Below the pieces are notes generated by a model. It did not search any database. It saw nothing but the letters and a program-made list of their open reading frames with translations, and was not told the DNA's origin. From Azorinus chamasolen (lineage: Eukaryota; Mollusca; Bivalvia; Cardiida; Solecurtidae), in contig OY755240.1 of the NCBI GenBank assembly GCA_963576725.1, positions 65,622,412-65,686,411 on the forward strand: 64,000 nt of DNA. Reading direction: 5' to 3'. Position numbers and translations under genes: made by a program. This document shows, piece by piece, positions 1 through 10,262 of the stretch (positions are counted from its first letter, which is position 1; every line of letters starts with the position of its first letter).

Positions 1-99
1 TTGCGGCACAAATGTTACACTTTTACGCTGCTTAGGCCAGTAGAAAAAACGAGCCTTTCAATAAAGTGGCGTATTTAATAAATAGAAAGGAAAAGTGGC

Positions 100-360
100 A
101 GATAAGTGGCAGAATTAATATGCCACTCCACGAGAGTGACATATAAGCGACATTTTTGTCATGTTGAAAAGACGCCGCTCTACATAAGTGAAAGAAAAGC
201 CTCGTATTTATTTTCTTACTGTGGCAATTAAATACGCCACTCAAATAAAGTGACACATAGGGACGTTTTTTGTCATGTTGAAAAGACGCCGCTCTACATA
301 AGCGAAAGAAAAGCCTCGTATTTGTTGTTATAAAAAGACGCCACTTTTCAAAAGTGACAT
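100..360. repeat. short direct repeat, ~113 bp period
   Basis: The word GACGCCGCTCTACATAAG occurs at about 171 and 284, each followed by a similar AAAGAAAAGCCTCGTATTT segment. A decayed third start lies near 337. I see no coding potential. The following 400-670 stretch has many short TTATAAGT words and no recognisable gene. Confidence 0.6.
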
Positions 361-677
361 ATTTTTAGGATGGAGCAGCATATTTAAGAAAATGGATCGT
401 TTTTTCCTCCAAATCTTAAATACGCCACTTCTACACCCCTTTGCTTTAGTCACGTATTAACCTTTACTCTAGGTAGGATTTTGCAGACAAAGCAGACCCA
501 TGGCCCTTACCAAACTATCTTACATTAACTTATAAGTCACTTATAAGTGAGATATAGATGACTTATAATTAAGCCCCTAATAAGCCCCTTATAGGTCACT
601 TATAAATTCACAAAAAATCCTGTGTAAGTGAGTTCTAAGTTTAAGTCAGTTATAAATGAGTTATAAGGCTGGAAAAA

Positions 678-1450
678 CAGTCCAACCTGCTGTAAGCGAT
701 CAGTCTAGGGAAGTGGCCACTTTGGCTGCTTACAGCAGGTGACCGCCTAAACCAGGTGCATGTTACCAAGCATACTGTCGAGTAATTATGACAGACATGT
801 ATTATGTGTACAGCAGTATACTAATCGATATTTATAAAGACCGTTCCGACCTAAAGTGCCCGTAATAATTGCAAGTCATATCGAATTAATTAGCTTGTTT
901 GTCGTTCTTCAACCTTTTGTCCCTTATTTATAAGTGTCAGTTCTTTCATTTGAGTAATACACGTGCCAGTGTTATTCGAATTTGACTTCAGGGTGTTACT
1001 TCTAACGGTGTAGCCATGTTTGACATGACTGGTTTCCCGAATATTCTGTCCGCGAACATATAACTCATAAAGCGGAAGTCAGGAACCAGCTAGTTCACGC
1101 ATGATTACATTCCTGGGGAATTCCGAGTAGAAGGTAAATCCCCAATTAATATGGCGTGAAAAACCGACAAGCTTTGTAAACAAACAAAAAGAAACTCTGA
1201 TAAGGGGTCCAAATGGGTCATGACCGTTAGTTGTATGCATTCAAATGTGACAAAATGTCTTATGTTGCCGATCGATAGCCATGAAAAGTGTTTACACGCT
1301 TTACATTTGTAGAACACCTGGCCACTTACACCAGTGTGTATTGGCCATTTGGGATGAAATAGAGTGGCCGCTGGCCACGTTACGCAGGTGACCGCTTATA
1401 CCAGGTGTAATATATAGTGTTTTTCGTGACCGCTGAAGCAAGTTGGACTG
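678..1450. mobile_element. non-autonomous TIR element, ~770 bp
   Basis: The left end CAGTCCAACCTGCTGTAAGCG (first 20 bases used) is matched in inverse orientation by CGCTGAAGCAAGTTGGACTG at 1431-1450. Subterminal GTGGCC/GGTGACCGC words also recur inverted on both sides. CAGT termini recall pogo/Tigger-type elements, but a TA duplication is not clear. No transposase is visible, so this is a MITE-like deletion derivative. Confidence 0.5.
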
Positions 1451-1454
1451 TACT

Positions 1455-2390
1455 TCACTTATAAGTGGCTTGTATGACTTCCAGTGAACATTTGATAAAA
1501 CAATTGAAAAATTCTGAAGGGAGGTGATCCCCCGAGAGCAAAAATTGCAACACAAAACGAGAAAATTGCAGACTCGGTTTTATTGAGTCTGTTCATGAGC
1601 AGTAATTGAAAGTGCAACACTACTCATGCCCCCTAGCACCGGCTTAAGCGGTATTTAATTTTCAGAACAAGAAGTACTGAAATTCATGATCACCAAGGAT
1701 CAGAAGGTATAACAACACTGAGAATGAAGTCAATTATAAGGGCAAGGCTTTTCATTACATTGCCATTTGTATGTGAGAACTTCTAAAAATCTAAGTCCAA
1801 AAATTATTCAAAATTTTGCCCGCAAAAAAGGCTTAATGCTTCAGCAGATCCTATCATCCAACAGTAATCATTACTAATGGGTAATTCTCAGAATTTCAAG
1901 ATCTATCCAATAAAATAATAATCATTTACATTGCATAATTATATACTATTTGATATTTTGTCATACTCCAATATATTAACCCTTCTCTTGCTGTTCATGT
2001 CAATATACCTACCTGTATATAGTAAAGACCCTGATGAGACAGCTCCTACACTCAGTGTCTGCACTATTTACAAGTTAAACAACCCTTACCAAACTGATTT
2101 ATAAATGGGTACCAAAATACTCAGAATTTTGTACTTTATGTAACTAGCTGACAATAAATGTCTAATATATGACACAAAAATCAATCTGATTTAAAAAATA
2201 AAATAAAAAACATTAACCCCCCCCCCACACACACACACTTTCTGATCGGCGGGGGGGGGGGGGGGGGGGGGGATGTGTACACACAGTCCACTGACCAATC
2301 ACAGACGACGAATTGAAGGTCAGGGTGCAAGTTGGTGCATAAATTTAGGTTGTTCCTACGCAAAGATATAGTCCCTCGAAGTTGGAACCA
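1455..2390. other. no gene seen; low-complexity patch
   Basis: Ordinary AT-rich sequence without a supported gene. At about 2219-2272 there is a compound simple repeat: a C run, a CA run and then a G run of more than 20 bases. Such a patch is prone to assembly length error. Confidence 0.6.
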
Positions 2391-2467
2391 TTTTGTCCGA
2401 AAAATTATCATCTTTTTTCCAAAATGCACCATAAACAATACGAGAAAACATTATTAGCTTTATTTTG

Positions 2468-2669
2468 ATGTATATTTCATATTTTGGAAACAATTTTTAC
2501 CATATTCCATCCGGCCCGCAATATTCAAATTTTCGGGGTCACACGTTAATCCGACCCGGCGCCATTTTGAGTTTCAAAAGATCGACGTTGTCTCTCGATA
2601 AAGAAATTCGACTCGAATTGAATGAAAACATCCATCACATGCTACAAAAAGTACATGACAGAATGAATG
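2468..2669 (+). CDS. possible 5' coding exon, unidentified
   Basis: An ATG at 2468 opens 67 codons that run without a stop into a GTAAGT donor-like site at 2670 (phase 1). The stretch around 2300-2620 is locally richer in CpG and G+C than its surroundings and includes a GCCATTTTG word, as in some animal promoters. The C-terminal part looks like a charged helix (several Glu/Leu/Lys residues ending in HDRMNG). I do not recognise the family and found no downstream exon. It may equally be a chance ORF. Confidence 0.25.
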
Positions 2670-3071
2670 GTAAGTATCAGTATATAAAATACCACTTATT
2701 ATCGTATTTTTAAGTCGGAAGTTTGAATTTTTGACGAAAGTCGATGGCTTAACCTTTGAAAGTTTGACTATGTCGGTTATCACTGTGGTGGTCTTAACGC
2801 ACACTCGTCTGGAAATTGTAATTCAAACAAAATTAATACAAGCATTTATTAAATCATGCACTTGAACAAAGGGTCACATGAAAATGTGTCTATAAAACAA
2901 AACTGAGTACCTGTTCACTATCAAGATTATATAAAGTAGTGTTTGTCAAATTAATCATTCCTAAAGGACCAATTAATCAGGATCTACACTATTTGTCATA
3001 CAAACCGGTAATCATTTTACAATACAAATCAACACTTAGAATGGATAAACAAAATGGTATGAAAACATGCA

Positions 3072-3522
3072 CAGTAGAACCCCTCTAATGCGACCACTTA
3101 ATGAATAAACACGGGTGTCTTAATAAGCAGGTGGTTCCTTAATGCAGGAAAAAAGTAAAACAGAAAGCTCCTCTAGGAGCTTTCTGCATTACTTTTGTCC
3201 TGCATTAACCCTTTCCCTGTTCTATAATTATTACAAATTTCAATACCTACTGAATATTCATTAACAAAATAGTTATAAAGAAATATGGAAGGCGGAAGAT
3301 TGAAGACATTTTAGACAGCAAAGAAACAGAGCTATCAAATTTTTTAAGCAAACAGAGCAGACCCTGATCAGACGGCTCCTAGAGGAGCCGTCCGATCTGG
3401 GTCTGCTCTGTTTGCAAATGCGTGAAAACACGTTTATATGAGGGAAAGGGTTAAGCTACCACCTGCATCTATCACCCAGAATTATACCTCTTTAAGGTGG
3501 TCACATTAGCGGGGTTTTACTG
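3072..3522. mobile_element. pogo-like MITE split by a TTAA MITE
   Basis: The left end reads CAGTAGAACCCCTCTAATG and the right end is its inverse (CATTAGCGGGGTTTTACTG). Inside is a perfect hairpin built on AGAAAGCTCCTCTAGGAGCTTTCT. The element is interrupted at a TTAA by the MITE at 3205-3454. Related copies lie at 3735-3925, 5331-5388 and 30848-31033. Partial copies occur around 16680-16845, 21096-21175, 24060-24180 and 63530-63620. Confidence 0.6.
3205..3454. mobile_element. TTAA-flanked hairpin MITE (piggyBac-like)
   Basis: The element begins TTAACCCTTTCCCT and ends AGGGAAAGGGTTAA, giving inverted ends bounded by TTAA. A long central hairpin spans about 3348-3412, with GCAAACAGAG-type outer arms and GGCTCCTAGAGGAGCC at its centre. 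Removing the element with one TTAA restores CTGCATTAAGCTACCACC, which matches the uninterrupted sibling at about 24150. That is direct support for TTAA-duplicating insertion, the habit of piggyBac-type transposases. No coding capacity. Confidence 0.7.
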
Positions 3523-3734
3523 TATGTACCAAACAAAACCGAGTACCTGATCAGTATCATTATTTTTACATGCAGGCTTTTGTCTGCCTTGCCAAAAATA
3601 GCAGTGGGCTTATGTCCTGCGGGCTTTTGTCTTAGTAGGCTTTTGTATGTACCCCATGTGAAAGAGACCATTACAGCTACATAACCTGAGGTTCAGGTAA
3701 GATGCAAAAATTAAAGCATTTTCAAGAATAACTA

Positions 3735-3925
3735 CAGTAAAACCTCTCTATAACGACCACTAGATTGTGTTGATTAGTTGATATTTTGGTCAGGTGGTTG
3801 CTTAAAGCAAGGTGAAAGTAAAACAGAACGCTCCTGTAGGACTTTCACCTTGCTTTAAGCATCCACCTGCATTTAACACAGAATACTTGATGTAATTTAG
3901 TGGTCATTATAGAAAGGTTTTACTG
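3735..3925. mobile_element. pogo-like MITE with TA target duplication
   Basis: Ends CAGTAAAACCTCTCTATAACG and its inverse (first 20 bases compared), flanked by TA at 3733-3734 and 3926-3927. An internal palindromic AAAGTAAAACAGAACGCTCC-type segment is present. About 190 bp and non-coding. Confidence 0.65.
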
Positions 3926-4130
3926 TATTTCATTTCTCCACCAAACTCTATGTTGTGACTACTCTTTTACTTTAGAATCGTCTCTTTGAGACGATTCTAA
4001 AGAGTGTCACAAGATAGAGTTTGGTGGAGAAATGATGATTTTAGTAACTGAGTACACATGTTTATTTGTTGTTCTGCATTACTGTTGTGGGTGATCTTTA
4101 TTACATTAGCTGTTTATCTGGTGCACTTAC

Positions 4131-4302
4131 CTTAACAATACCTTTGACAAGAAAGTTATGATGATGTTTCAGGGTGTTGCCATAGGCTGATTCACAGGCT
4201 CTTTGAATGGCATAACTGTCCCCGCTGTTGTCCCCTGATTGCTTACTCTTCATATGTTCCTGGATGATACCCCAGAAAACTTCACAAAGATACTCAAGTC
4301 CC
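4131..4302 (-). CDS. GLTP gene, exon 4
   Basis: Internal exon of a glycolipid transfer protein, a cytosolic all-helical protein that moves glycosphingolipids between membranes. The acceptor is TTTCAG before 4302 and the donor is GTAAGT just below 4131. It is 172 nt and completes the split Arg codon left by exon 3 (AAAAG plus G). It encodes GLEYLCEVFWGI, an acidic and serine-rich loop, then CESAYGNTLKHHHNFLVKGI. This matches the GLTP helix with the family pattern RGLRFI and the AYE.ALKKYHGW region, where the His after Lys-Tyr contacts the sugar amide. Here the motif reads KHHHNF, so the Tyr-His-x-Trp context is altered (Asn-Phe for Gly-Trp). Either that is a lineage variant or function differs slightly. 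Confidence 0.88.
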
Positions 4303-4404
4303 CTGAAACACATGACATAAATCCTTGCTTACCTCTATATTACCACTCTTGATGTGTGTAGAATAAGACAATATGCAAGCCATTTGCAAATTTGCATAAA
4401 CCAT

Positions 4405-4652
4405 TTAACCCGTTCCCTGATGAATATTCATGTAAGAAATAATGACGTCATGAATATTAATAATATTATTTTTTATAATGGCTATGAACACAGCACATAT
4501 TAGCTCAGACAGAAGCTGTAGAATCAGATCTATATTACACCGTAAGCAAACAGAGCAGACCCTGATCAGACGGCTCCTATAGGAGCCATCTGACCTGGGT
4601 CTACTCTGTTTGCAGATGCGTGAAAATGCACTTACATAAGGGAAAGGGTTAA
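4405..4652. mobile_element. TTAA-flanked hairpin MITE
   Basis: TTAACCCGTTCCCTG start and GGGAAAGGGTTAA end, TTAA at both edges, GAATATTCATG motif inside the left end and the central GGCTCCTATAGGAGCC hairpin at about 4545-4613. Same family as 3205-3454. Confidence 0.65.
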
Positions 4653-4937
4653 GAGAATCAAAATGGTATACACGTACATGTAATTCAAAGCATCTATACA
4701 AAATGTATGTGAATCTGAATTACTGAAATTTGGCATTCATTTCTTGATGAATGCCAAAATTTTACCAGAAGTACTTACACAATATGATACTGTGCCAGGT
4801 ATATCATTGAATTATAAACAATTTATGAAATACAGAAACTAACAACAAAGATCATCACATCAAACTACTGATCCACAGTTCATATGTCAACATTTTAGGG
4901 AGTACATGTAGATAGACCACGAGTCTTTCAAATCATC

Positions 4938-6250
4938 TTACCCTTTCCCTGTTCTATGTTTATTACAAATTTCAATACCTATTGAATATTCATGGACACA
5001 ATAATTATAATGAAATATGGAAGGTGGAATATTATAGCCATTTTAGAAAGTATAGAAACAGATCTATCAAATTCCATTAGCAAATAGAGCAGACCCAGAT
5101 CAGACGGCTCCTATAGGAGCCGTCTGTTCTGGGCCTACTCTGTTTGCAGATGCGTGAAAACATGTTTAAATGAGGAAAAGGGTTAACATTAACCATGTTT
5201 AACGCTTTATTCCATGAATATTCATGCAAGAAATAATAATATTACACATAATTATTATCTGAAGTTTAATAATAGCACTATGAGCAAGGTAATTTTTCTC
5301 ATCTTGATAGAAACTGTAGAATCCTACATACAGCATAACCTCTCTATAACGGCCACTAAATTGTGTTAATTATAGAGAGGTTTTACTGTATACTATTTCA
5401 TAAGCAAACAGAGTAGACCCTGATCAGATGGCTCCAATAGGAGCCCTCTGATCCAGGTCCACTCTGTATGCAAAGGCATAAAAAAATGTATCTGAGGAGT
5501 AAAGGGTTTTGTTATACACCTTACAAATGTAAACCAATAGCTGTCAAGCATCTACATCACCCGACAGTCCAATATAAGTCAGTATTGTACTGCTGAAATA
5601 TATAATGGACTCGCATCAACTCGCAACAATAGGAGCCGTCCATAGGAGCCATCTGATCTGGGTCTACTCTGTTTGCAAATGCATGGAATTGTGTTTATAT
5701 GAAAGAAAGGTTTAAGCTATACATATGGATCACTCTTGAAAACCTTCACTGAAATCCAGCCAGCAGTTTTGGAAATACATGTGAAGTGGGGGCCAAGCCT
5801 CCTTCTGATTAACTCTTTCCCTGTTCAGTATTCATGAAAGAAATAATGAAATCATGAAAATTTATTAGCTGTATAATGGCATTTGTAGACAGGATTGTTT
5901 TCTTATTGGTAGAAACAGTCTGCCCTTATATAATTTCATAAGGAAACAGAGCAGACCCTGATCAGACTGCTCCTATTGGAGCCATCTGATCTGGGTCTTC
6001 TGTTTGCAAATTGGTGAAAAAGCTTTCATATGAAGGAAAGGGTTAACCCTTTCCCTGTTTCATATTCATGTGGAAAATAATGACATTTTGGCAGGACATT
6101 TTGGCTCAGACAGACATTGTCAAATCAGATCTACATCATACCATAACCAAACAGAGCAGATCCTGATCAGACAGCTAATACAGGAACCCTGATCTGCGTC
6201 TATTCTATTTGCAAAGGCATGAAAAGAGGTTTATATGAGGGAAAGGGACT
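4938..6250. mobile_element. cluster of TTAA hairpin MITEs
   Basis: At least four family members follow one another. They are 4938-5186 (left edge mutated to TTAC), a degenerate copy around 5400-5500 with an extra hairpin half near 5632-5682, 5809-6046, and 6043-6250, which shares the TTAA at 6043-6046 with its neighbour. Each carries the GCAAACAGAG hairpin with a GGCTCC..GGAGCC-type core. A 58 bp pogo-like mini-element with TA flanks lies at 5331-5388. No gene is present. Confidence 0.6.
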
Positions 6251-6572
6251 AATAATGCCATTTTTGACAGGTCCTACATGTATATTTACACAATAGTGTG
6301 TGGTGATTCTACATGATGTCACAGCTACAGGTTTCCCCTCATTGCCAGTCAAAAATCAAATATACCCATTTCATAAATTAATGACAGAAAACACAACATT
6401 CCGCAAAAAATCAAGGAGAATTTTCCATCAAGAAATTCAAACCAGCACTGAATTCATCTCATGAAGAGCCCCGCCTATGGCCAAGGTAACATTTTTCACT
6501 GTATGTATACCTTCTTTGAAGGCATGCGCGTGTGTGAAGGAGATATAAAAAATGTGCATGACTTGTGTACCT

Positions 6573-6740
6573 TAACTCATTCTCTCCTAGGCTATTTTTA
6601 GACCCAACCTTTTTTAATTAATCTACCGAAAAGGAGCATTAACTATAGAAAAGGAGTGTTTTAGAATTGTGTTGTATTGAAACCATTGTGATAAATAGAG
6701 CATTTGCTCCTATGGAGCATATTGAAACAAGATGATAGTT
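6573..6740. repeat. AACCATTGTGATAAATAGAG hairpin-family MITE, partial
   Basis: Starts TTAACTCATTCTCTCCTAGG and carries the AAACCATTGTGATAAATAG hairpin arm. The second hairpin arm is lost. Better copies with both arms are at 25612-25683 and 29997-30064. An isolated arm is near 15095. Confidence 0.5.
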
Positions 6741-6842
6741 TTGCTGACAAAAATAACTTACCGTAGTTACCCTAAGAGTACCCCCACCCCCTCCATGCGC
6801 ACGTAAAACTGAATAAGAAAGCTAGACACCATTTTCAAAACT

Positions 6843-7057
6843 TTAACTCTTTGCACGCTAGCGGTGAAACCGTGATTACCTATGCAAACAGTTTGGATCC
6901 AGATGAGATGCCGCATAATGCGCCGTCTCATCAGGATCCAAACTGTTTGTCACTTTGACCATATTTTTGCAAAGAAATGAGAGAAATTTTATTTTTAGAA
7001 TTGAAGCAGACGACAATTGTTGCAGACGAAAAAATTACTTAGCGTGCAAAGAGTTAA
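6843..7057. mobile_element. second TTAA MITE family
   Basis: TTAACTCTTTGCACGCTA at the left and its exact inverse at the right, so 18 bp perfect inverted ends including TTAA. A central hairpin has CAAACAGTTTGGATCC arms around a CATAATGCG centre. 215 bp and non-coding. Relatives lie at about 21771-21975, 36530-36978 and 57945-58885. Confidence 0.65.
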
Positions 7058-7224
7058 AGTAGACTGCCATAGTAGCAAATAGTGTAGACCCAGATCAGTA
7101 CTCCTTTAGGAGCAGTTTGATCTGGGTCTGCAATATTTGCCTCAACCTATCTATCTAAATATATTGGATAATTAGGATAGTGTTGGAATGGTTACATTTC
7201 AGTATCATAGACAGCCTGAGCTAC

Positions 7225-7355
7225 CTTTTCAGCCAGAGACCTCCCACAGTGGCAGAGCTATCCTTCTCATTCTCTTTCTTTTCAACCTCATCCTGTAGAA
7301 TATCCTTAAACTTCTTAAACCTTTCCTTGTCTGTCTCATACTTGGTACGTACTTT
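7225..7355 (-). CDS. GLTP gene, exon 3
   Basis: Internal exon with a polypyrimidine tract and CCACAG acceptor before 7355 and a GTAGCT donor below 7225. It is 131 nt (43 codons plus 2 nt), entering in phase 0 and leaving in phase 2, which joins exactly to exon 4. It encodes KVRTKYETDKERFKKFKDIL, then an acidic/lysine-rich stretch, then SATVGGLWLKR. This parallels the family segment that runs from K.K..YDTNP..F.TLQ.IL to ATLALMWLKRGL, including the Trp-Leu-Lys-Arg segment that lines the glycolipid headgroup site. Gly-Gly before Leu-Trp replaces the usual Leu-Met/Leu-Leu. Reading the exon without splicing gives an immediate TAG, as expected for an intron. Confidence 0.9.
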
Positions 7356-7359
7356 CTGT

Positions 7360-8050
7360 GGAAAAAAAAATCAAGCATACATAAACGGAGAAGTCCAGAT
7401 CAGAAACGTAAATTAAAATTTTTTCAAGAACATTTTCTTTACTTCTCCACCAAACCTTATGCTGTGACCACTCTTAAGAATTGTCTATTTGTTTATTTGA
7501 GTACGTACCTTTATCTGTAGTTCTGCGTAAACATATTTAGAGACACAAACTTTTCTGACTATACTTTTCTGTCTTCAGAGCTTTAGATAAAAGGATTATT
7601 TAGGAATAGCCTACGCAGAATTTGGAAAATTCTGACACCACTAGGCATTTCGTGTTAAAAGTTGGCAAGCAGTTGTTTTTACATAATTTGAGTGTGCTAA
7701 ATCCCAATATGCTGTTTGCCAAACTGTATTTTCCGTTTTTAAGGTACAAAATGGCAGAAAACAAAATGGCCGCCAATGAACACTATTTCCAGCCAAATAA
7801 GGCTACACCTCACCGAAAATCTTGGCATAACACTAAAATGTTCTGTTAAAATGTACAAACGACCAATGGTTGACAATTTATTGAAGCTGGATATCCTTTA
7901 TTGCATTCAAAGTTATATTCCGAGCATTAAACTAAAATGGCGGAAAACAAAATGGCCACCCAAAACTCTTAAAGGTCAAGTAAACAGGCAGGACACTTTT
8001 TCGTAAATATTTGACAAATGGGTACCTTGTACGATGTAGTTTCGAAAACA
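7360..8050. other. GLTP intron, short direct repeats
   Basis: No gene seen. Two copies of an ATGGCAGAAAACAAAATGGC word, at about 7750 and 7936, suggest a decayed ~190 bp tandem unit. Confidence 0.5.
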
Positions 8051-8052
8051 CT

Positions 8053-9885
8053 AAACAAGAGGGCCAGAATGGCCCTGAAGCGCTCACCAGACAATCAGAG
8101 GAGAAGCTTTTCAAAGTTTTAACTATATGTTTCTTTAGAAAACTAGCCTGCCCTGGGATTGGGCTAATTTTGACCCAAGAGGCACAATTTATATAACTTT
8201 TGTAGAGGACCTGGACATGGTGCTATGTGCCAAATATGAAAGCTGAGAACCTTCCAGTATCAGAGAAAAAGATTTTCAAAGTTTTCACTATATGTTTCTG
8301 TTGAAAATTGGCTACCCCTGGGGCGGGGCCAATTTTCACCCCTGGGGCATAATTTATATACCTTTTGCAGAGGACCTGAACATGATGATACGTGCAAAGT
8401 ATGAAGGCTGAGAACCACCCAGTTTCCAAGAAGAAGATATTCAAAGATTTCACTATTTGTTTCTACTGAAAACTGCCCACCCTGGGGTGGGGCCAATTTT
8501 GACCCTAGGGACATAATTTATATAACTTTTGTAGAGGACCTAAACATGATGCTCTGTGCCAAATATGAAGGTTAAGAGCGTTCCAGTCTCAGAGGAGAAG
8601 ATTTTCAAAGATTTCACTATTTGTTTCTATTGAAAACTGCCCGCCCCTGGGACAGGGCCAATTTTGACCCCCGGGCCATAATTTATATAACTTTTGTAGA
8701 GGACCTGTACATAATGCTATGTGCCAAATATGAAAGCTGAGAGCCTTCCAGTTTCAGAGAAGAAGAATTTCAAAGATTTCACTATTTGTTTCAATTGAAA
8801 ACTGCCCCCCCCTGGGGCGGGGCCAATTTTGACCCCAGGGCCATAATTTATATAACTTTTGTAGAGGACCTGTACATAATGCTATGTGCCAAATAAGAAA
8901 GCTGAGAGCCTTCCAGTTTCAGAGAAGAAGATTTTCAAAGATTTCACTATTTGTTTCTATTGAAAACTGCCCACCCCTGGGGCGGGGCCAATTTTGACCC
9001 TAGGGCCATAATTCATATAACTTTTGTAGTGGACCTGAACATGGAGCTATGTGCCAAATATGAAAGCTGAGAGCATTCCAGTTTCAGAGAAGAAGATTTT
9101 CAAAGATTTCACTATTTGTTTCTATTGAAAACTGCCCACCCCTGGGGCGGGGCCAATTTTGACCCCAGGGCCATAATTTATATAACTTTTGTAGAGCACC
9201 TGAACATGATGCTCTGTGCCAAATATGAAAGCTGAGAACCTTCCAGTTTCAGAGAAGAAGATTTTCACAGATTTCACTATTTGTTTCTATTGAAAACTGC
9301 CCACCCCTGGGGTTGGGCCAATTTTGACCCAAGGTTATAATTTATATAACTTTTGTAGTGGACCTGAACATGGAGCTATGTGCCAAATATGAAAGCTGAG
9401 AGCCTTCCAGTTTCAGAGAAGAAGATTTTCAAAGATTTCATTATTTGTTTCTATTGAAAACTGCCCACCCCTGGGGCGGGGCCAATTTTGACCCCAGGGG
9501 CATAATTTATATAACTTTAGTAGAGGACCTGAACATGATGCTATGTGCCAAATATGAAAGCTGAGAGCCTTCTGGTTTCAGAGGAGAAGATTTTCAAAGT
9601 TTTACTATATGTTTCTATTGAAAACATGGAACCCCTGGGGCGGGGCCAATTTTGACCCCAGGGCCATAATTTATATAACTTTTGTAGAGGACCTAAAGAT
9701 GATACTATGTGCCAAAGATGAAAGCTGAGAACCCTGTAGATTCAGAGGAGAAGATTTTTAAAGGTTCAAATTGTTGACGACTGACGACGGACGACGCATG
9801 ACGGATGACGCACGCCGACGGACGACGGACATCAGGCGATCACAAAAGCTCACCCTGAGCACTTTGTGCTCTGGTGAGCTAAAAA
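8053..9885 (+). mobile_element. Helentron-like element with ~165 bp tandem core (copy 1)
   Basis: Begins AAACAAGAGGGCCAGAATGG and ends CTGGTGAGCTAAAAA. A subterminal inverted pair, CGCTCACCAGA near the 5' end and TCTGGTGAGCT near the 3' end, brackets about ten units of 164-165 bp. The anchor word GCTATGTGCC lies at 8881, 9046, 9211 (GCTCTGTGCC), 9375 and 9540. The 3' end forms a hairpin of CTCACC-TGAGCAC with GTGCTC-GGTGAG, preceded by a (GACGGAC)n tract. Subterminal inverted repeats, tandem core and 3' hairpin without transposase resemble non-autonomous Helentron elements such as bivalve pearl/CvG. That assignment is inference. Confidence 0.6.
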
Positions 9886-9976
9886 TACAGTCATATCGCA
9901 CAAAATTAGCAGCTGTCATATATCACCGATAAGTAAGCACTGGCTGATTTTGGTCGTTCGCTTATCTTCCTTGTGA

Positions 9977-10005
9977 TGACGTCACTTGTGACATTCGCTA
10001 TAAAT
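9977..10005 (+). promoter_or_regulatory. possible relict promoter of THAP exon
   Basis: A full CRE-type palindrome TGACGTCA (9977-9984) is followed 14 bases later by TATAAAT (9999-10005), about 70 bp before the THAP start codon. The arrangement is promoter-like, but the exon downstream is broken, so it is probably a relic. Confidence 0.35.
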
Positions 10006-10072
10006 GTCGAACTAGATATCGTATAGAAAAGAATCGCACGTAATGTACTTCTGCTTCGTTTTGAGTGCTAAA

Positions 10073-10180
10073 ATGGTAATTTGTGCTGCCTATGGGTGTA
10101 TCCCTGCCTATGGGTGTAGCTCCTAATCCGACAGAGACTAAATAGGATTATTTAAATTATCTAAAGACGAGAAAATGTGA
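10073..10180 (+). pseudogene. decayed THAP-domain first exon
   Basis: The ATG at 10073 starts MVICAAYGC, the classic N-terminus of a THAP (C2CH zinc finger) DNA-binding domain. A short duplication of the TGCCTATGGGTGTA segment then repeats AYGC. A TAA at 10124 stops the frame. Beyond it the same region still reads SDRD, a stop, and IGLFKLSKDEKM, matching the THAP pattern of a short spacer before F.FP.D. THAP domains occur in host transcription regulators and P-element-type transposases. I cannot tell which this was. It lies between two tandem-core elements. Confidence 0.65.
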
Positions 10181-10262
10181 TGTGATTTACATTTTGTCTC
10201 GATGGCTGTTTTCCGTGAAATTTATACTAGAGATGCAGTGGATGACTTGGGTCTACAATTAT

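Noticed and set aside
360..400. Minus-strand AAPS peptide as GLTP exon 5
   Set aside because: A stop follows immediately, there is no acceptor site, and the sequence belongs to a short direct repeat.
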